NCBI RefSeq assembly: GCF_000254135.1
Contig: NZ_AINS01000033.1
Coordinates: forward strand, 1-64,000
Source of the DNA: Campylobacter coli LMG 9860
Lineage (GTDB): Bacteria > Campylobacterota > Campylobacteria > Campylobacterales > Campylobacteraceae
DNA length: 64,000 nt
Direction of reading: 5' to 3'
Within the stretch, counting starts at the first letter, position 1. Each line of letters starts with the position of its first letter. The position numbers were made by a program, and so were the translations under genes. The notes beneath the pieces are model-generated. The model did not search any database and had not been told where the DNA came from. It saw only the letters and a program-made list of their open reading frames with translations. Positions 46,811 through 56,606 of the stretch are shown here, one piece after another.

Positions 46811-49339
46811 TTAAAGTCCTTTTTGGATCAAATCCAAAGCCTGTTTTAAAGCTTCATCTATCTTGCTTATATCTTTACCGCCTGCTGTAGCAAAATCATC
46901 TCTTCCGCCGCCATTGCCACCTAAAATTTGAGCAATATTTTTAACCAAATTTCCAGCTTTTAAAGGACAATTTTTCACACCTGCTGCAAGGGTTATCTTA
47001 TCATCTTTTGTTTGTATTAGTAAAATAGCAGCTTTTTCAAATTTGTTTTTAAATTCATCAATCATGGTTTTTATATCACCGCTTTCTACGCATTCAACGC
47101 AAATTTGAACTCCATTGATATTGCTTGAGTTAAGCTGTGATTTGTTAGAATTTTTAAGCTCGTTTTTTAATTTTAGAATTTCATTTTTAAGTTTTTTTAC
47201 CCCAAGACTTAAATCATTGCTTTTAAGCTCTTCTTTAAGGTTTAGATTTTCATTCATAAAAGTCTTGCAAAATTCTAAAGCTGCTCTTGAAACAACCGCT
47301 TCTATACGCCTTACACCTGCACTTACACCACTTTCTTTAACTATGTAAAAACTTCCTATTTGAGCTGTATTTTTTACATGAGTTCCTCCGCAAAGCTCTT
47401 TACTTTCACCTAAGGTTAAAACGCGTACATTACCTTGATATTTTTCATTAAATAAAGCAATAGCTCCACTTTTTTTAGCATCTTCTAAAGGCATATTTTC
47501 TAAAATTGCTTCGCTTGAGCTAATGATCATTTCATTAACTCTTTTTTCAATACTTTCTAATTCTTCCTTGCTTAAAGCTTTGTGATGAGTAAAATCAAAT
47601 CTTAATTTATTGCTTTCAACCAAAGAACCTGCTTGACTGATATGAGAACCCAAAATTTCTCTTAAAGCGTGATGTAAAAGATGAGTAGCTGAATGATGGC
47701 GTGCAGTTTGTTCTCTTTTGTCGGTATCAATTTTTGCTATTATCTTATCATTAAGCTTGATTTCTTCATTAGCTTTTACAAGACTAAGATTGAGATTGAA
47801 AAACTTTTGAGTATCTAGCACTTCGCTAGTTCCTATATATCCTGTATCAGCAATTTGCCCCCCACTTGTTGCATAAAAAGGAGTATTATCAAGCATAACC
47901 CAGCCTAGACCTTTAAGACTTGAAACTTCTTTAAAATCTTCATCTAAAAGAGCTAAAACGGTGGCTTGACATTCTGTTTTTTCATAACCCACAAAGCAAT
48001 TTTCTCCAAATTTTTCAAGTAAATTTTTAAAATCTCCACTTGCTACCTTATCGCCGCTTCCTTTCCAAGAAGCTTTTGCACGATTTTTTTGTTCATTCAT
48101 CAATTCTTCAAATTTAGCTTCATCTACCACAAGATTTTTTTCTCTTAACATATCTTGCGTTAAATCAAGTGGAAAACCATAAGTATCATAAAGCTTGAAT
48201 GCAACCTCTCCGCTAAAAACTTCTTTGGTATTTTTAAGCTCTTCATTAAAAATTTCAATACCGTTTTCTATAGTGCTCAAAAATCTCTCTTCTTCTAAGC
48301 AGATTTGCTCTTTTATAAAATCTTTCTTTTCATTAAGATAGGTATAATGCTCACCCATAAGCTTGCAAACTACATCAACTAAATTATACATAAAAGGTTT
48401 TTTAAGCCCCAATAAATACCCATGTCTTAAAGCACGGCGTAAAATACGGCGTAAAACATAACCCCTACCCTCTTTATCAAAACTCGTTCCTTGAGCGAGC
48501 AAAAATACACTCGATCTTATATGATCAGCGATAACTCTAAAGCTAGCTCCACTTTCATAAATATAAGTTTTACCACAAAGTTTTGCAATTTCATCGATAA
48601 TAGGCATAAAAAGCGAGCTGTCAAAATTGCTAAATTTACCCTCTTTGATAGCCGTAACCCTCTCAAGCCCCATTCCTGTATCAATACTTGGTTTTGGCAA
48701 AGGCGTAAGTTTACCATCAGCACTTCTTTCATACTGCATGAAAACAAGGTTCCAAATTTCTAAGAACCTATCTCCATCTCCACCCATATAATCTTCTTCT
48801 CCATTAAAATACTCTTCGCCTTGATCATAAAAGATCTCGCTACAAGGACCACAAGGGCCTGTATCGCCCATTTGCCAAAAATTATCCTTATCGCCAAATC
48901 TATAAATTCTTTCTTTTTGGATATGTTTTTGCCATAATTCAAAGGCTTCATCATCGCTTTCATGTACAGTTACATAAAGTCTATCTTTAGGAAGTTTTAA
49001 CACCTCAGTTACAAATTCCCAAGCATAAGCGATAGCTTGTTCTTTAAAATAATCCCCAAAGCTGAAGTTTCCTAACATTTCAAAAAAAGTATGATGGCGA
49101 GCAGTATAGCCTACATTATCTAAATCATTGTGTTTTCCCCCTGCTCTTATACAAGTTTGGCAGCTTGTTTTGCGTGGTGGGTTTGGACGAGGCACTTCTC
49201 CTGTAAATATACTTTTAAAAGGCACCATTCCCGCATTTGTAAAAAGCAAGGTTGCATCATCAGGAACTAAAGGACTTGAAGGTGTGATTTCATGACCCTT
49301 AGACTTAAAAAAATTTAAATATTCACTTCTAACATCCAT
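46811..49339 (-). CDS. alaS: alanyl-tRNA synthetase
   Basis: An 842-residue class II synthetase. Catalytic-domain blocks are near the N-terminus ([19 protein letters not shown]). The editing domain zinc motif is [14 protein letters not shown] with [10 protein letters not shown]. The C-terminal oligomerisation domain ends in [15 protein letters not shown]. It charges tRNA-Ala and edits Ser and Gly. First gene of a three-gene unit; divergent from the aminotransferase gene at 49456. Confidence 0.97.
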   Translation of the reverse strand: MDVRSEYLNFFKSKGHEITPSSPLVPDDATLLFTNAGMVPFKSIFTGEVPRPNPPRKTSCQTCIRAGGKHNDLDNVGYTARHHTFFEMLGNFSFGDYFKEQAIAYAWEFVTEVLKLPKDRLYVTVHESDDEAFELWQKHIQKERIYRFGDKDNFWQMGDTGPCGPCSEIFYDQGEEYFNGEEDYMGGDGDRFLEIWNLVFMQYERSADGKLTPLPKPSIDTGMGLERVTAIKEGKFSNFDSSLFMPIIDEIAKLCGKTYIYESGASFRVIADHIRSSVFLLAQGTSFDKEGRGYVLRRILRRALRHGYLLGLKKPFMYNLVDVVCKLMGEHYTYLNEKKDFIKEQICLEEERFLSTIENGIEIFNEELKNTKEVFSGEVAFKLYDTYGFPLDLTQDMLREKNLVVDEAKFEELMNEQKNRAKASWKGSGDKVASGDFKNLLEKFGENCFVGYEKTECQATVLALLDEDFKEVSSLKGLGWVMLDNTPFYATSGGQIADTGYIGTSEVLDTQKFFNLNLSLVKANEEIKLNDKIIAKIDTDKREQTARHHSATHLLHHALREILGSHISQAGSLVESNKLRFDFTHHKALSKEELESIEKRVNEMIISSSEAILENMPLEDAKKSGAIALFNEKYQGNVRVLTLGESKELCGGTHVKNTAQIGSFYIVKESGVSAGVRRIEAVVSRAALEFCKTFMNENLNLKEELKSNDLSLGVKKLKNEILKLKNELKNSNKSQLNSSNINGVQICVECVESGDIKTMIDEFKNKFEKAAILLIQTKDDKITLAAGVKNCPLKAGNLVKNIAQILGGNGGGRDDFATAGGKDISKIDEALKQALDLIQKGL

Positions 49340-49455
49340 AAGATTTTCCTAAGAAATTTTTATAAAAGCATATCATACCAAAATTACTTTAAATTAAGTA
49401 AAACTAAAATACAATAAGCCTTTTTAATTAATTTCTTTAATTTTCAAGGTTTTTT

Positions 49456-50535
49456 ATGAATTTTATCAATCTTCAAACTCAATATCTTCAGTATAAAGAA
49501 GAAATCGATTCTGAAATTGCAAGTGTTTTATCAAGCTCCTCTTTTATAGGAGGTGCAAAATTAAATGAATTTGAAACAAATTTAGCCCGATACACTCATG
49601 TACAACACGCAATAGGATGCTCAAGTGGCACAAGTGCTTTATATCTTGCTTTAAGGGCTTTAGATATCAAACAAGAAGATGAAGTCATAGTGCCTAGCTT
49701 TACTTTTATAGCTACAGCTGAAATGGTCGCATTACTTGGAGCTAAGCCTGTATTTGTAGATATAAATTTAGATAATTTTAATATCGATTTTGAACTCCTA
49801 AAAAACGCCATCACTCCTAAAACAAAAGCAATTATTGCTGTGAGTATGTTTGGTCAAATGAGTAATTTACAAGAACTAAACGCCTTTTGCGAAAGCAAAA
49901 ATATAAGCTTGATTGAAGATGGTGCACAAAGTTTTGGAGCAAGCTTTAAGGGTGAAAAATCTTGCTCTATTGCCAAAATTTCATGCACTAGCTTTTTTCC
50001 TTCTAAGCCTTTGGGGGCTTATGGCGATGGTGGAGCGATTTTTTGTAACGATGAGAGCATAGCTAAAAAATTAAGAATTTTACTCAATCATGGACAAACT
50101 GATCGTTATAAACATGAATTTATAGGGATAAATGCTCGTCTTGATACTCTTCAAGCAGCCATTTTAAATGTAAAATTAAAACACCTAGATGAAGAAATTA
50201 ACAAAAGACAAGAAATAGCAAAATTCTACAACGAAAATTTGACAAATTGCCAAATTCCAAAGATTGATGAAAACGCCATCAGTGCTTATGCGCAATATAG
50301 CGTTTTAGTAGAGGATAGAGCTAGAGTTTTAAAAGCTTTTGAAAAAGCAAACATTCCTTATGCTATCCATTATCCTACACCACTTCACAAGCAACCTTGC
50401 TTCAGTGAATTTTCGCATTTAAAATTAGAAAAATCAGAATTTGCGAGTAAGCATATTTTATCCTTGCCATTTTCAGCATTTTTAAGTCAAAGTGAGCAAG
50501 AAAGTGTAATTAAAGTGTTTAAGGAAGGACTATGA
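49456..50535 (+). CDS. DegT/DnrJ/EryC1-family PLP aminotransferase
   Basis: A 359-residue sugar-nucleotide-type aminotransferase. The PLP lysine is Lys184 in SFFPSKPLGAYGDGGAIF, the HGQTDRYKHEFIGINARLD block places the substrate, and IEDGAQSFGASFKG precedes the lysine. Such enzymes make amino sugars for surface glycans. The likely substrate is not evident. First gene of a three-gene operon; its stop overlaps the MetE-like gene by 4 bases. Confidence 0.9.
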   Translation: MNFINLQTQYLQYKEEIDSEIASVLSSSSFIGGAKLNEFETNLARYTHVQHAIGCSSGTSALYLALRALDIKQEDEVIVPSFTFIATAEMVALLGAKPVFVDINLDNFNIDFELLKNAITPKTKAIIAVSMFGQMSNLQELNAFCESKNISLIEDGAQSFGASFKGEKSCSIAKISCTSFFPSKPLGAYGDGGAIFCNDESIAKKLRILLNHGQTDRYKHEFIGINARLDTLQAAILNVKLKHLDEEINKRQEIAKFYNENLTNCQIPKIDENAISAYAQYSVLVEDRARVLKAFEKANIPYAIHYPTPLHKQPCFSEFSHLKLEKSEFASKHILSLPFSAFLSQSEQESVIKVFKEGL

Positions 50536-51644
50536 AATTAGATCAAGTGGGATCTTTTTTAAGACCTAAAATTTTAAAAGAAGCTAGAGAAAATTTTGCC
50601 TTGGGAAAAATCGATGAAGAACAACTTCGCAGCATTGAAGATTCTTGCATAAGAGATCTTTTAGAAGAGTGCGATAAGGCGGGAATTTATTATTTAAGTG
50701 ATGGGGAATTACGCCGTTCTTGGTGGCATCTTGATTTTTACTGGGGTTTTGGCGGTATTAAAAAAATCAAAAAAGAAAAGGGTTATATCTTTAAAGGGAT
50801 AGAAACAAGGGCTGAGGGCATAGAAATTGAAAGTAAAATCGAGTGCAATAACCATCCTTTTTTAAAAGATTTTGAAAGATTAATGCAAATTGCAAAAGGT
50901 TTAAAAATAGATACAAATCGCTTAAAACTTACCATTCCAAGCCCTTCAATGCTTTTATATATGCTTTTTATCCGCGGGGGCAAAAACACAGAATTTAATT
51001 ACTATGGTAAAGATTTTACAAAACTTAAAAATGATATTTTAAATGCTTATGAAAATTTTTACAAAGAATTTGCAGCTCTTGGTGGAGTATATTTGCAACT
51101 TGATGATACAAGCTTTGGTTCTTTATGTGATTATGAATTTTGCGCTTTAAATGAGATCAACACAGATGATATTTGTGAAGAATATGTAGATTTTTTAAAT
51201 GAGAGTTTAAAAACTATGCCAAAAAACATAATGAGTGCAATTCATATTTGTCGTGGAAACTACCGCAGTCGCTATGTAGCAAGTGGGGGCTATATGAAAG
51301 TCGCTAAGAAGCTTTTTGGAGAACTTAGAGTCGATAAATTCTTCTTAGAATTTGATGATGAAAGGGCTGGAAATTTTGAACCTTTAAAATACATCAACGA
51401 TCAAATTGCGGTTTTAGGAATTCTTACTAGCAAAACCAATGAAAGTCCAAGCGTAGAAGAGTTAAAAGCAAGAGTAAAAATAGCAGCTCAATTTTTAAAT
51501 CCAAAACAAATTGAAATCAGCACACAATGTGGCTTTAGCTCCACTGAAGAAGGAAATGAAATCTTCACTCATTCTCAATGGGAAAAAATCAAACTCTTAA
51601 AACAAGTTTTAAGCGAACTTGAAAATGAAGGATTTTTCTCTTGA
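50532..51644 (+). CDS. MetE-like cobalamin-independent methyltransferase (short form)
   Basis: A 370-residue protein with the C-terminal MetE catalytic fold. The zinc ligands are His238 and Cys240 (IHICRGN), Glu273 (LEFDDERAG) and Cys333 (STQCGFSS). It lacks the large N-terminal MetE half (full MetE is about 750 residues), so it resembles the YxjG/YxjH or corrinoid-independent short MetE group. The methyl donor and acceptor are not known. The gene interposes itself between the aminotransferase and the Gfo/Idh gene, and is not present there in NCTC 11168 (from memory). Confidence 0.88.
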   Translation: MKLDQVGSFLRPKILKEARENFALGKIDEEQLRSIEDSCIRDLLEECDKAGIYYLSDGELRRSWWHLDFYWGFGGIKKIKKEKGYIFKGIETRAEGIEIESKIECNNHPFLKDFERLMQIAKGLKIDTNRLKLTIPSPSMLLYMLFIRGGKNTEFNYYGKDFTKLKNDILNAYENFYKEFAALGGVYLQLDDTSFGSLCDYEFCALNEINTDDICEEYVDFLNESLKTMPKNIMSAIHICRGNYRSRYVASGGYMKVAKKLFGELRVDKFFLEFDDERAGNFEPLKYINDQIAVLGILTSKTNESPSVEELKARVKIAAQFLNPKQIEISTQCGFSSTEEGNEIFTHSQWEKIKLLKQVLSELENEGFFS

Positions 51645-52495
51645 AAGTAGGAATTGTAGGCCTTGGAAAAATGGGGCAAAACCATTTAAACGAGCTTAGT
51701 AAAAATAAAAATTTTAAAATCAACGCTTTGTTTGATATGGTTGAAAATAAAAATTTAAACGCGCCTTTTTTTATTAATTTGGATGAATTTTTAAATCAAG
51801 ATAATGACATCATCATCATTGCAACACCGACAAATTCACATTTAGAAATAGCTAGAAAGGTTTTTTGTAAATGTAAATGCGTATTGATCGAAAAACCTTT
51901 AGCACTAAATTTAAATGAAATAAATGAAATTTCAAATTTGGCTAAAGATCATAATGTAAAAGTGGGTGTGGGATTTTGCGAAAGATTTAATCCTGCAGTT
52001 TTGGCTCTAAAAAAAGAGCTTCAAAATGAAGAAATTATCAGCATCAATATACAAAGATTTTCCACTTATCCGCAAAGAATCAGTGATGTAGGAATTTTGC
52101 AAGATTTGGCTGTGCATGATCTTGACTTGCTTCATTTTTTAAGCGCAGAGAAAATTACAAATGCTAACATTTTAAAAAGTTTCAACAAAGACAATCAAAG
52201 AGAAGATGAAAGCATTATAACCTGCAAGCTAGAAAAAACGATCGCTTGTGTGCATCAAAGCTGGAACAGTACGCAAAGACTAAGAAAAATTACACTTGTG
52301 AGTAAAAATCATTTTTACGAGGCAAATTTAGCAGATTTTTCCCTAAGTAAAGATGGACAAAACTTAGAACTGATGACACAAACACCCCTTTTTGGCGAAC
52401 ATATGGCTTTATATGATTTGTTTTTAAATAAGGAAAATTACCTAGCAAATATACAAAATGCTTATGCTGTGCAAGAAATTTTAGAAAAATTTTAA
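51641..52495 (+). CDS. Gfo/Idh/MocA-family oxidoreductase
   Basis: A 284-residue NAD(P)-dependent dehydrogenase. The Rossmann motif is VGIVGLGKMGQNHL (residues 2-15), the catalytic EKP lysine is in LIEKPLALN, and GVGFCERFNP follows. The start is a TTG overlapping the preceding stop (TTGA), so it depends on coupled translation. With the aminotransferase it suggests an amino-sugar step, in the style of WlbA/WlbE pairs; that is inference. Confidence 0.88.
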   Translation: MKVGIVGLGKMGQNHLNELSKNKNFKINALFDMVENKNLNAPFFINLDEFLNQDNDIIIIATPTNSHLEIARKVFCKCKCVLIEKPLALNLNEINEISNLAKDHNVKVGVGFCERFNPAVLALKKELQNEEIISINIQRFSTYPQRISDVGILQDLAVHDLDLLHFLSAEKITNANILKSFNKDNQREDESIITCKLEKTIACVHQSWNSTQRLRKITLVSKNHFYEANLADFSLSKDGQNLELMTQTPLFGEHMALYDLFLNKENYLANIQNAYAVQEILEKF

Positions 52496-52614
52496 TTTTT
52501 CTAAAATAATGCAATAAACTCCAAATAACTTGAGTTTCAATAAAACACTTAGATAAAAATTTATTGATTTTAAATCCATACTGAAGTAAAATAAAATTAA
52601 AAAAAGGTTTTTAG

Positions 52615-53526
52615 ATGAAATTAGTTTTATTTTTAAATATGGGCGGAGCCACAAATTTACAAGATTGTGAAACTTTTTTAAAAAATATGTTTAATGATCC
52701 TTATATTTTGGGTATTAAAAATAAATTTATAAGAAGATTTGTGGCGTGGATTATTACGAAATCTCGCGTAAAAGCTATGAGAGAAAATTATAAACAAATG
52801 GGTGGAAAATCTCCACTCAATGAACTTACTCAAAGTTTGTGCGAAAAGCTTAATGCAAAAACAAAAGACTTTAAATTTGATTTTGTCAATCTTTATGTGC
52901 CGCCTTTTGCCAATGAAGTTTTGCAAAAATACACTTTAAGTGAAAATGATGAAATCATTCTTTTTCCACTTTATCCACACCACTCAAGCACCACAGTTAC
53001 TTCATCGCTTGAAGTTTTGCAAAATGAAATTTTAAAACAAAAAATCAAGGCAAAAATAAAGATTGTAGATATTTTTTACGAAGATGAGCTTTATAATGAG
53101 ACGATTGTTTCTCATATTTTGACCAAAAAAAGTGAGTTTGATGCTAAAACTTTAATTTTTTCAGCACATTCTTTACCGCAAAGTATTATCGACAAGGGCG
53201 ATTTATATGAAAAACATGTCAATCATCATGTAGAGCTTTTAAAAGAAAGATTAAAAGATCATTTTGATGAGATTATCTTAGCTTATCAATCAAAATTAGG
53301 TCCAGTAAAATGGCTTGAGCCAAATACGAGCGATATTTTGGCAAATTTAGATAACAAAGCTTTGATTTATCCTATTTCTTTTTGCATAGATTGTTCTGAA
53401 ACGATTTTTGAGCTAGGTATGGAGTATAAACATTTAGCAAAGTGCGATTATGATTTAATCACTTGCCCAAATGATAGTGATGAATTTATCCACTTTATTT
53501 TAAAGTATTTATCTGATTTTAATTAA
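52615..53526 (+). CDS. hemH: ferrochelatase
   Basis: A 303-residue enzyme that inserts iron into protoporphyrin IX, the final haem step. LFLNMGGATNL opens the protein, the active-site His is in FSAHSLPQ, and the Glu is in DCSETIFELGMEY. The protein is short for the family, as is usual in epsilonproteobacteria. It stands alone between an operon and amt. Upstream genes of the route, hemA and hemC, are elsewhere in this window. Confidence 0.96.
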   Translation: MKLVLFLNMGGATNLQDCETFLKNMFNDPYILGIKNKFIRRFVAWIITKSRVKAMRENYKQMGGKSPLNELTQSLCEKLNAKTKDFKFDFVNLYVPPFANEVLQKYTLSENDEIILFPLYPHHSSTTVTSSLEVLQNEILKQKIKAKIKIVDIFYEDELYNETIVSHILTKKSEFDAKTLIFSAHSLPQSIIDKGDLYEKHVNHHVELLKERLKDHFDEIILAYQSKLGPVKWLEPNTSDILANLDNKALIYPISFCIDCSETIFELGMEYKHLAKCDYDLITCPNDSDEFIHFILKYLSDFN

Positions 53527-53537
53527 GAATGATTTTG

Positions 53538-53565
53538 AAGTCCTTGTTTATGATTACAAGGACTT
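53538..53565. terminator. terminator between hemH and amt
   Basis: AAGTCCTTG pairs with CAAGGACTT around a 10-base loop, 11 bases after the hemH stop; TTT follows on the plus strand. It lies between two convergent genes. Confidence 0.75.
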
Positions 53566-53585
53566 TTTAGTAAAAATTTAGCCAA

Positions 53586-54821
53586 CTAAGCTAAAGTATA
53601 AGCTTTTTCTCCGTGCAAACTCACATCTAAGCCTTTTTGCTCTACTTCTTCTTTTACTCTTAAGTCTGTAAAACAAGAGATAATCTTAAAAATAACAAAG
53701 CTTATAAGAGCTGACAAAACCACACAAATCACAATAGCAAAAATTTGCTCTTTTAAAAGTTCCAAACTTCCGCTGATAAAAAATCCCTCGCCAAGTGCAT
53801 TTTGGGCAATCACATTAGGATTTACTTTAGCACTTGCAAAAAGTCCTGTAGCGATTCCTCCCCAAACACCTCCGATTCCGTGCAAAGAAAAAGCATCTAA
53901 AGAATCATCCCATTTGAGTTTGTATTTAATAAAACTCAAACCAAAATAACAAAATACAGAAGACAAAGCCCCTATAACAAGAGAAGCATAAATATCTACA
54001 TAACCACAAGCTGGAGTAATCCCTACAAGCCCTGCTACAAGCCCACTAAGCCCACCTAAAATAGTCGGTTTTTTATGGATGAGCCACTCAAGCACTACCC
54101 AGGATAAAAAGCCACAAGCTGCTGATATAATACTTACTATAAAAGCATTGATAGCAATATCATTCATTTCACCAGCACTTCCAGCATTAAAACCCAACCA
54201 TCCTATAAAAAGCAAAATCGCACCTAAGAAAGCATAAGGAATAGAATGTGCGTTTTTATCCTCATCATCACTTTTTCTAGCACCCACTATCAAAGCTCCT
54301 ACAAGTCCGGCAACCCCAGAGCTAATATGCACAACACCGCCCCCAGCAAAATCAAGGCTTCCTCTTTTAAGCAAAAACCCCTCACTACTCCAAATCATAT
54401 GCGCTAACACATCATAAACTAAAGTACTCCAAAAAAGTAAAAATATCACCAAAACACCCAGTTTAATTCTTCCAACCAAAGAGCCTGTTATGATGGCAGA
54501 TGCAATAAGTGCAAACATCATTTGAAAAATTACAAAAAGAATATTTGGAACACCTGAAGCATTATATCCGCTAATACCCTCTAAGAGGAAATTCTCGAAA
54601 TTTCCTACAAGCCCAAGTCCTTCATCTTTACCAAAAGAAAGACTAAATCCAAGCACTACCCATTGTAAAGTAATAACACCAAAAACAATAAAGCAATTCA
54701 TTATGGTATTAAGAGTATTTTTACTTCTTACCATACCTGAATAAAACATTGCCAAAGCTGGAGTCATAAGCAAAACTAGCAAAGTACACAACACAATAAA
54801 ACTTGAATTTATCGCATTCAT
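53586..54821 (-). CDS. amt: ammonium transporter, intact
   Basis: A 411-residue Amt/Rh channel with about 11 helices. The twin-His pore is His165 (VVHISSG) and His314 (FSLHGIGG). Conserved TPALAMFYSGMVR and FNAGSAGEMN are present. It imports ammonium. No PII (glnK) gene is beside it, unlike most amt loci. From memory the locus (Cj0501) is a pseudogene in NCTC 11168; here the frame is unbroken. AAGGA precedes the ATG. Confidence 0.95.
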   Translation of the reverse strand: MNAINSSFIVLCTLLVLLMTPALAMFYSGMVRSKNTLNTIMNCFIVFGVITLQWVVLGFSLSFGKDEGLGLVGNFENFLLEGISGYNASGVPNILFVIFQMMFALIASAIITGSLVGRIKLGVLVIFLLFWSTLVYDVLAHMIWSSEGFLLKRGSLDFAGGGVVHISSGVAGLVGALIVGARKSDDEDKNAHSIPYAFLGAILLFIGWLGFNAGSAGEMNDIAINAFIVSIISAACGFLSWVVLEWLIHKKPTILGGLSGLVAGLVGITPACGYVDIYASLVIGALSSVFCYFGLSFIKYKLKWDDSLDAFSLHGIGGVWGGIATGLFASAKVNPNVIAQNALGEGFFISGSLELLKEQIFAIVICVVLSALISFVIFKIISCFTDLRVKEEVEQKGLDVSLHGEKAYTLA

Positions 54822-54858
54822 TTACCTGTCCTTTCTTACAAAATTTAATTGCGAGATA

Positions 54859-54864
54859 ATTATA
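54859..54864 (-). promoter_or_regulatory. -10 box of amt
   Basis: AAATATAATTATC on the minus strand has TATAAT at 54859-54864, 37 bases before the amt start. Confidence 0.55.
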
Positions 54865-55017
54865 TTTAAAATGGTTTAAAAAAATATAAATTTAAGAAAT
54901 ATTTTATATATTTTTTTTATCAAAATTTATTTTTTTATCTTAAATTACTATAAATAGGTATTTTAAAAAATATTTTACTTCTCTATAATTCAAATTTACT
55001 AGCATTAAAATAAAAAT

Positions 55018-55104
55018 TTGGGGCTAAACCAAAACAATAAAAAAGAATTCTTGCAAGATAATAAAGAAAATTTTGATGATTTAGTAAAAGTTTTTTTAAA
55101 TTAA
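55018..55104 (+). CDS. possible orphan 28-codon fragment
   Basis: A TTG (55018) opens 28 codons, with peptide M/L-GLNQNNKKEFLQDNKENFDDLVKVFLN, ending in TAA at 55102-55104. The residue mix is protein-like and helical, and a TATAAT lies 29 bases upstream, but there is no clear Shine-Dalgarno. It may be the last remnant of a lost gene or a chance frame. No family is recognised. Confidence 0.25.
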   Translation: MGLNQNNKKEFLQDNKENFDDLVKVFLN

Positions 55105-55123
55105 AAGTAGAAATTATCTAGTA

Positions 55124-56122
55124 TTAAAAAAGCAATTGCGTTTTAAAATAGCCTAAAAGCTCTTCTTTGGCTTTGAAGATATCATCAGTGTTTAGCTCAA
55201 AATCTATTTTTTGTGGCTTTTTATAACTCTTATCATAATAAGCCAAAAGCAAGGCAATAAGCCTTTGCCATTCTCTTTGCTCATAACTTTTTAGCAAATC
55301 CTGACGAAGATTTACACTGATATAAGGACTGATCTTAGCAAGACATTCTTTAAATTTCAAAGGAGTCATTTTTTCTTGATAGATCTTTTGTATCCTGTCT
55401 ATGCGCTTTTCTAAAGAACAAAAACAATGAATTTTAAATGCTTTTTGCATTTTTTCATAAAGCTTTAAAGGCAAAACTATTTCGCCTATTTTACGACTTT
55501 CACTCTCTATAAAGATAAAATCTTTTAAAGAATTTAAAGTATGAAAAAGGCTTGCTTCAAAAGCTTTTTGCGTAGGTTGAGTACCTAAAATATCGCCAAA
55601 AGAAGAGCCTAGATGATTTGCCATTTTTTCTAAATTTAAATGATGGGGTAAAAGCTCCAAAAGCTCTGTTTTTCCACAGCCTGTATTACCACAAAGAGCA
55701 AAAAAATCTAAATTTATTTCATTATCAAAATAATGTGCTAAAAAACTTCTATAAGCTTTAAAGCCACCCTTTAAACGCACCACTCTATAGCCTAATTCGC
55801 TCAAAATCACTGCGATAGATTTTGAACGCAAACCCCCACGAGAACAGTAAATTCCAATCTTATCTCCTATGCGGAATTTTTGAGTAAGTTCTAAGATATG
55901 CTTTGACATATTTTGACAAATATAACTCGCACCCCTAGCCTTAGCTAAAGCTTGATTTTTCTTATAAATCATTCCTATTTCTTGATATTCTTCATCATTG
56001 AGTGCATAAAAATTTAAAGCTCCTATCAAATGAGAATGCAAAAATTCTCTAGGGCTTCTTGCATCGATTAAAAGAGAGAAATTTTCTTTTTGAAATTCTG
56101 TAAATTCAACTTCACTGAGCAT
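55124..56122 (-). CDS. selU: tRNA 2-selenouridine synthase SelU (rhodanese plus P-loop protein)
   Basis: A protein with an N-terminal rhodanese domain (active-site Cys in IYCSRGGLRS) and a C-terminal P-loop domain (Walker A CGNTGCGKTELL). This two-domain architecture is MnmH/SelU/YbbB, which changes 2-thiouridine to 2-selenouridine in the wobble position of tRNA. The frame is open back to a GTG at 56173, overlapping the HIT gene by 62 bases, but the ATG at 56120-56122 (MLSEVEFTEFQ) gives a normal 332-residue SelU start. It closes the operon starting at 59850. Campylobacter has a selenophosphate pathway, which suits this assignment. Confidence 0.88.
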   Translation of the reverse strand: MLSEVEFTEFQKENFSLLIDARSPREFLHSHLIGALNFYALNDEEYQEIGMIYKKNQALAKARGASYICQNMSKHILELTQKFRIGDKIGIYCSRGGLRSKSIAVILSELGYRVVRLKGGFKAYRSFLAHYFDNEINLDFFALCGNTGCGKTELLELLPHHLNLEKMANHLGSSFGDILGTQPTQKAFEASLFHTLNSLKDFIFIESESRKIGEIVLPLKLYEKMQKAFKIHCFCSLEKRIDRIQKIYQEKMTPLKFKECLAKISPYISVNLRQDLLKSYEQREWQRLIALLLAYYDKSYKKPQKIDFELNTDDIFKAKEELLGYFKTQLLF

Positions 56123-56597
56123 TTTTAAAAGCCAAAACAAGTTTTTGATAAACTTGCTCGATATTAGCGCCACAAACCCTAGTTTCTCCTATGGTTGTGA
56201 TAAAATTTGTATCTCCTGCCCAGCGTGGCACTAGATGATAATGACAATGAAAAGCTATGCCAGCTCCTGCATCTTTACTTAAATTCATACCGATATTGAC
56301 CCCATTTGCATGAATTTGCTCTTTTAAAATTTTCACTCCCAAACGCACAAAATGGCTCATTTCTTGCCAAATTTCATCGCTTAAATTTTCTATATGCTCT
56401 TCATGTACATAAGGAATCACCATAAAATGCCCCGCAGAATAAGGATAGCGGTTCATCACTCCAAAACAATGCTTTGCTCTAAAAATCACGCCTAATTCTT
56501 CATCGCTTTTGATCTTATTAGCACAATCGCAAAATGGACAAACACTTTTTTCTTTTTCAAAATACTCACTCCGCCATGGTGCATACAAATACTGCAT
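56112..56597 (-). CDS. HIT-family hydrolase or phosphorylase
   Basis: A 161-residue histidine-triad protein. The catalytic triad is HCHYHLVPRW. YAPWRSEYF and the CPFCDC zinc-type cysteines resemble the Ap4A phosphorylase-like branch of HIT proteins. Substrate is inferred only: dinucleoside polyphosphates or nucleotide conjugates. Nine bases follow trpC, and it overlaps selU by 11. Confidence 0.88.
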   Translation of the reverse strand: MQYLYAPWRSEYFEKEKSVCPFCDCANKIKSDEELGVIFRAKHCFGVMNRYPYSAGHFMVIPYVHEEHIENLSDEIWQEMSHFVRLGVKILKEQIHANGVNIGMNLSKDAGAGIAFHCHYHLVPRWAGDTNFITTIGETRVCGANIEQVYQKLVLAFKNAQ

Positions 56598-56606
56598 TTT
56601 CCCTCC

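Larger units (their letters stand above)
54822..55123. other. 302-base intergenic region upstream of amt
   Basis: Very AT-rich DNA. It holds the amt -10 (54859-54864, minus), a plus-strand TATAAT at 54984-54989 and a short frame of 28 codons at 55018-55104. Nothing else is recognised in it. Confidence 0.6.

Noticed and set aside
52516-52537. AAACTC/GAGTTT hairpin between the Gfo/Idh gene and hemH
   Set aside because: Six bp with a 10-base loop and no T run on the plus strand; too weak to call.
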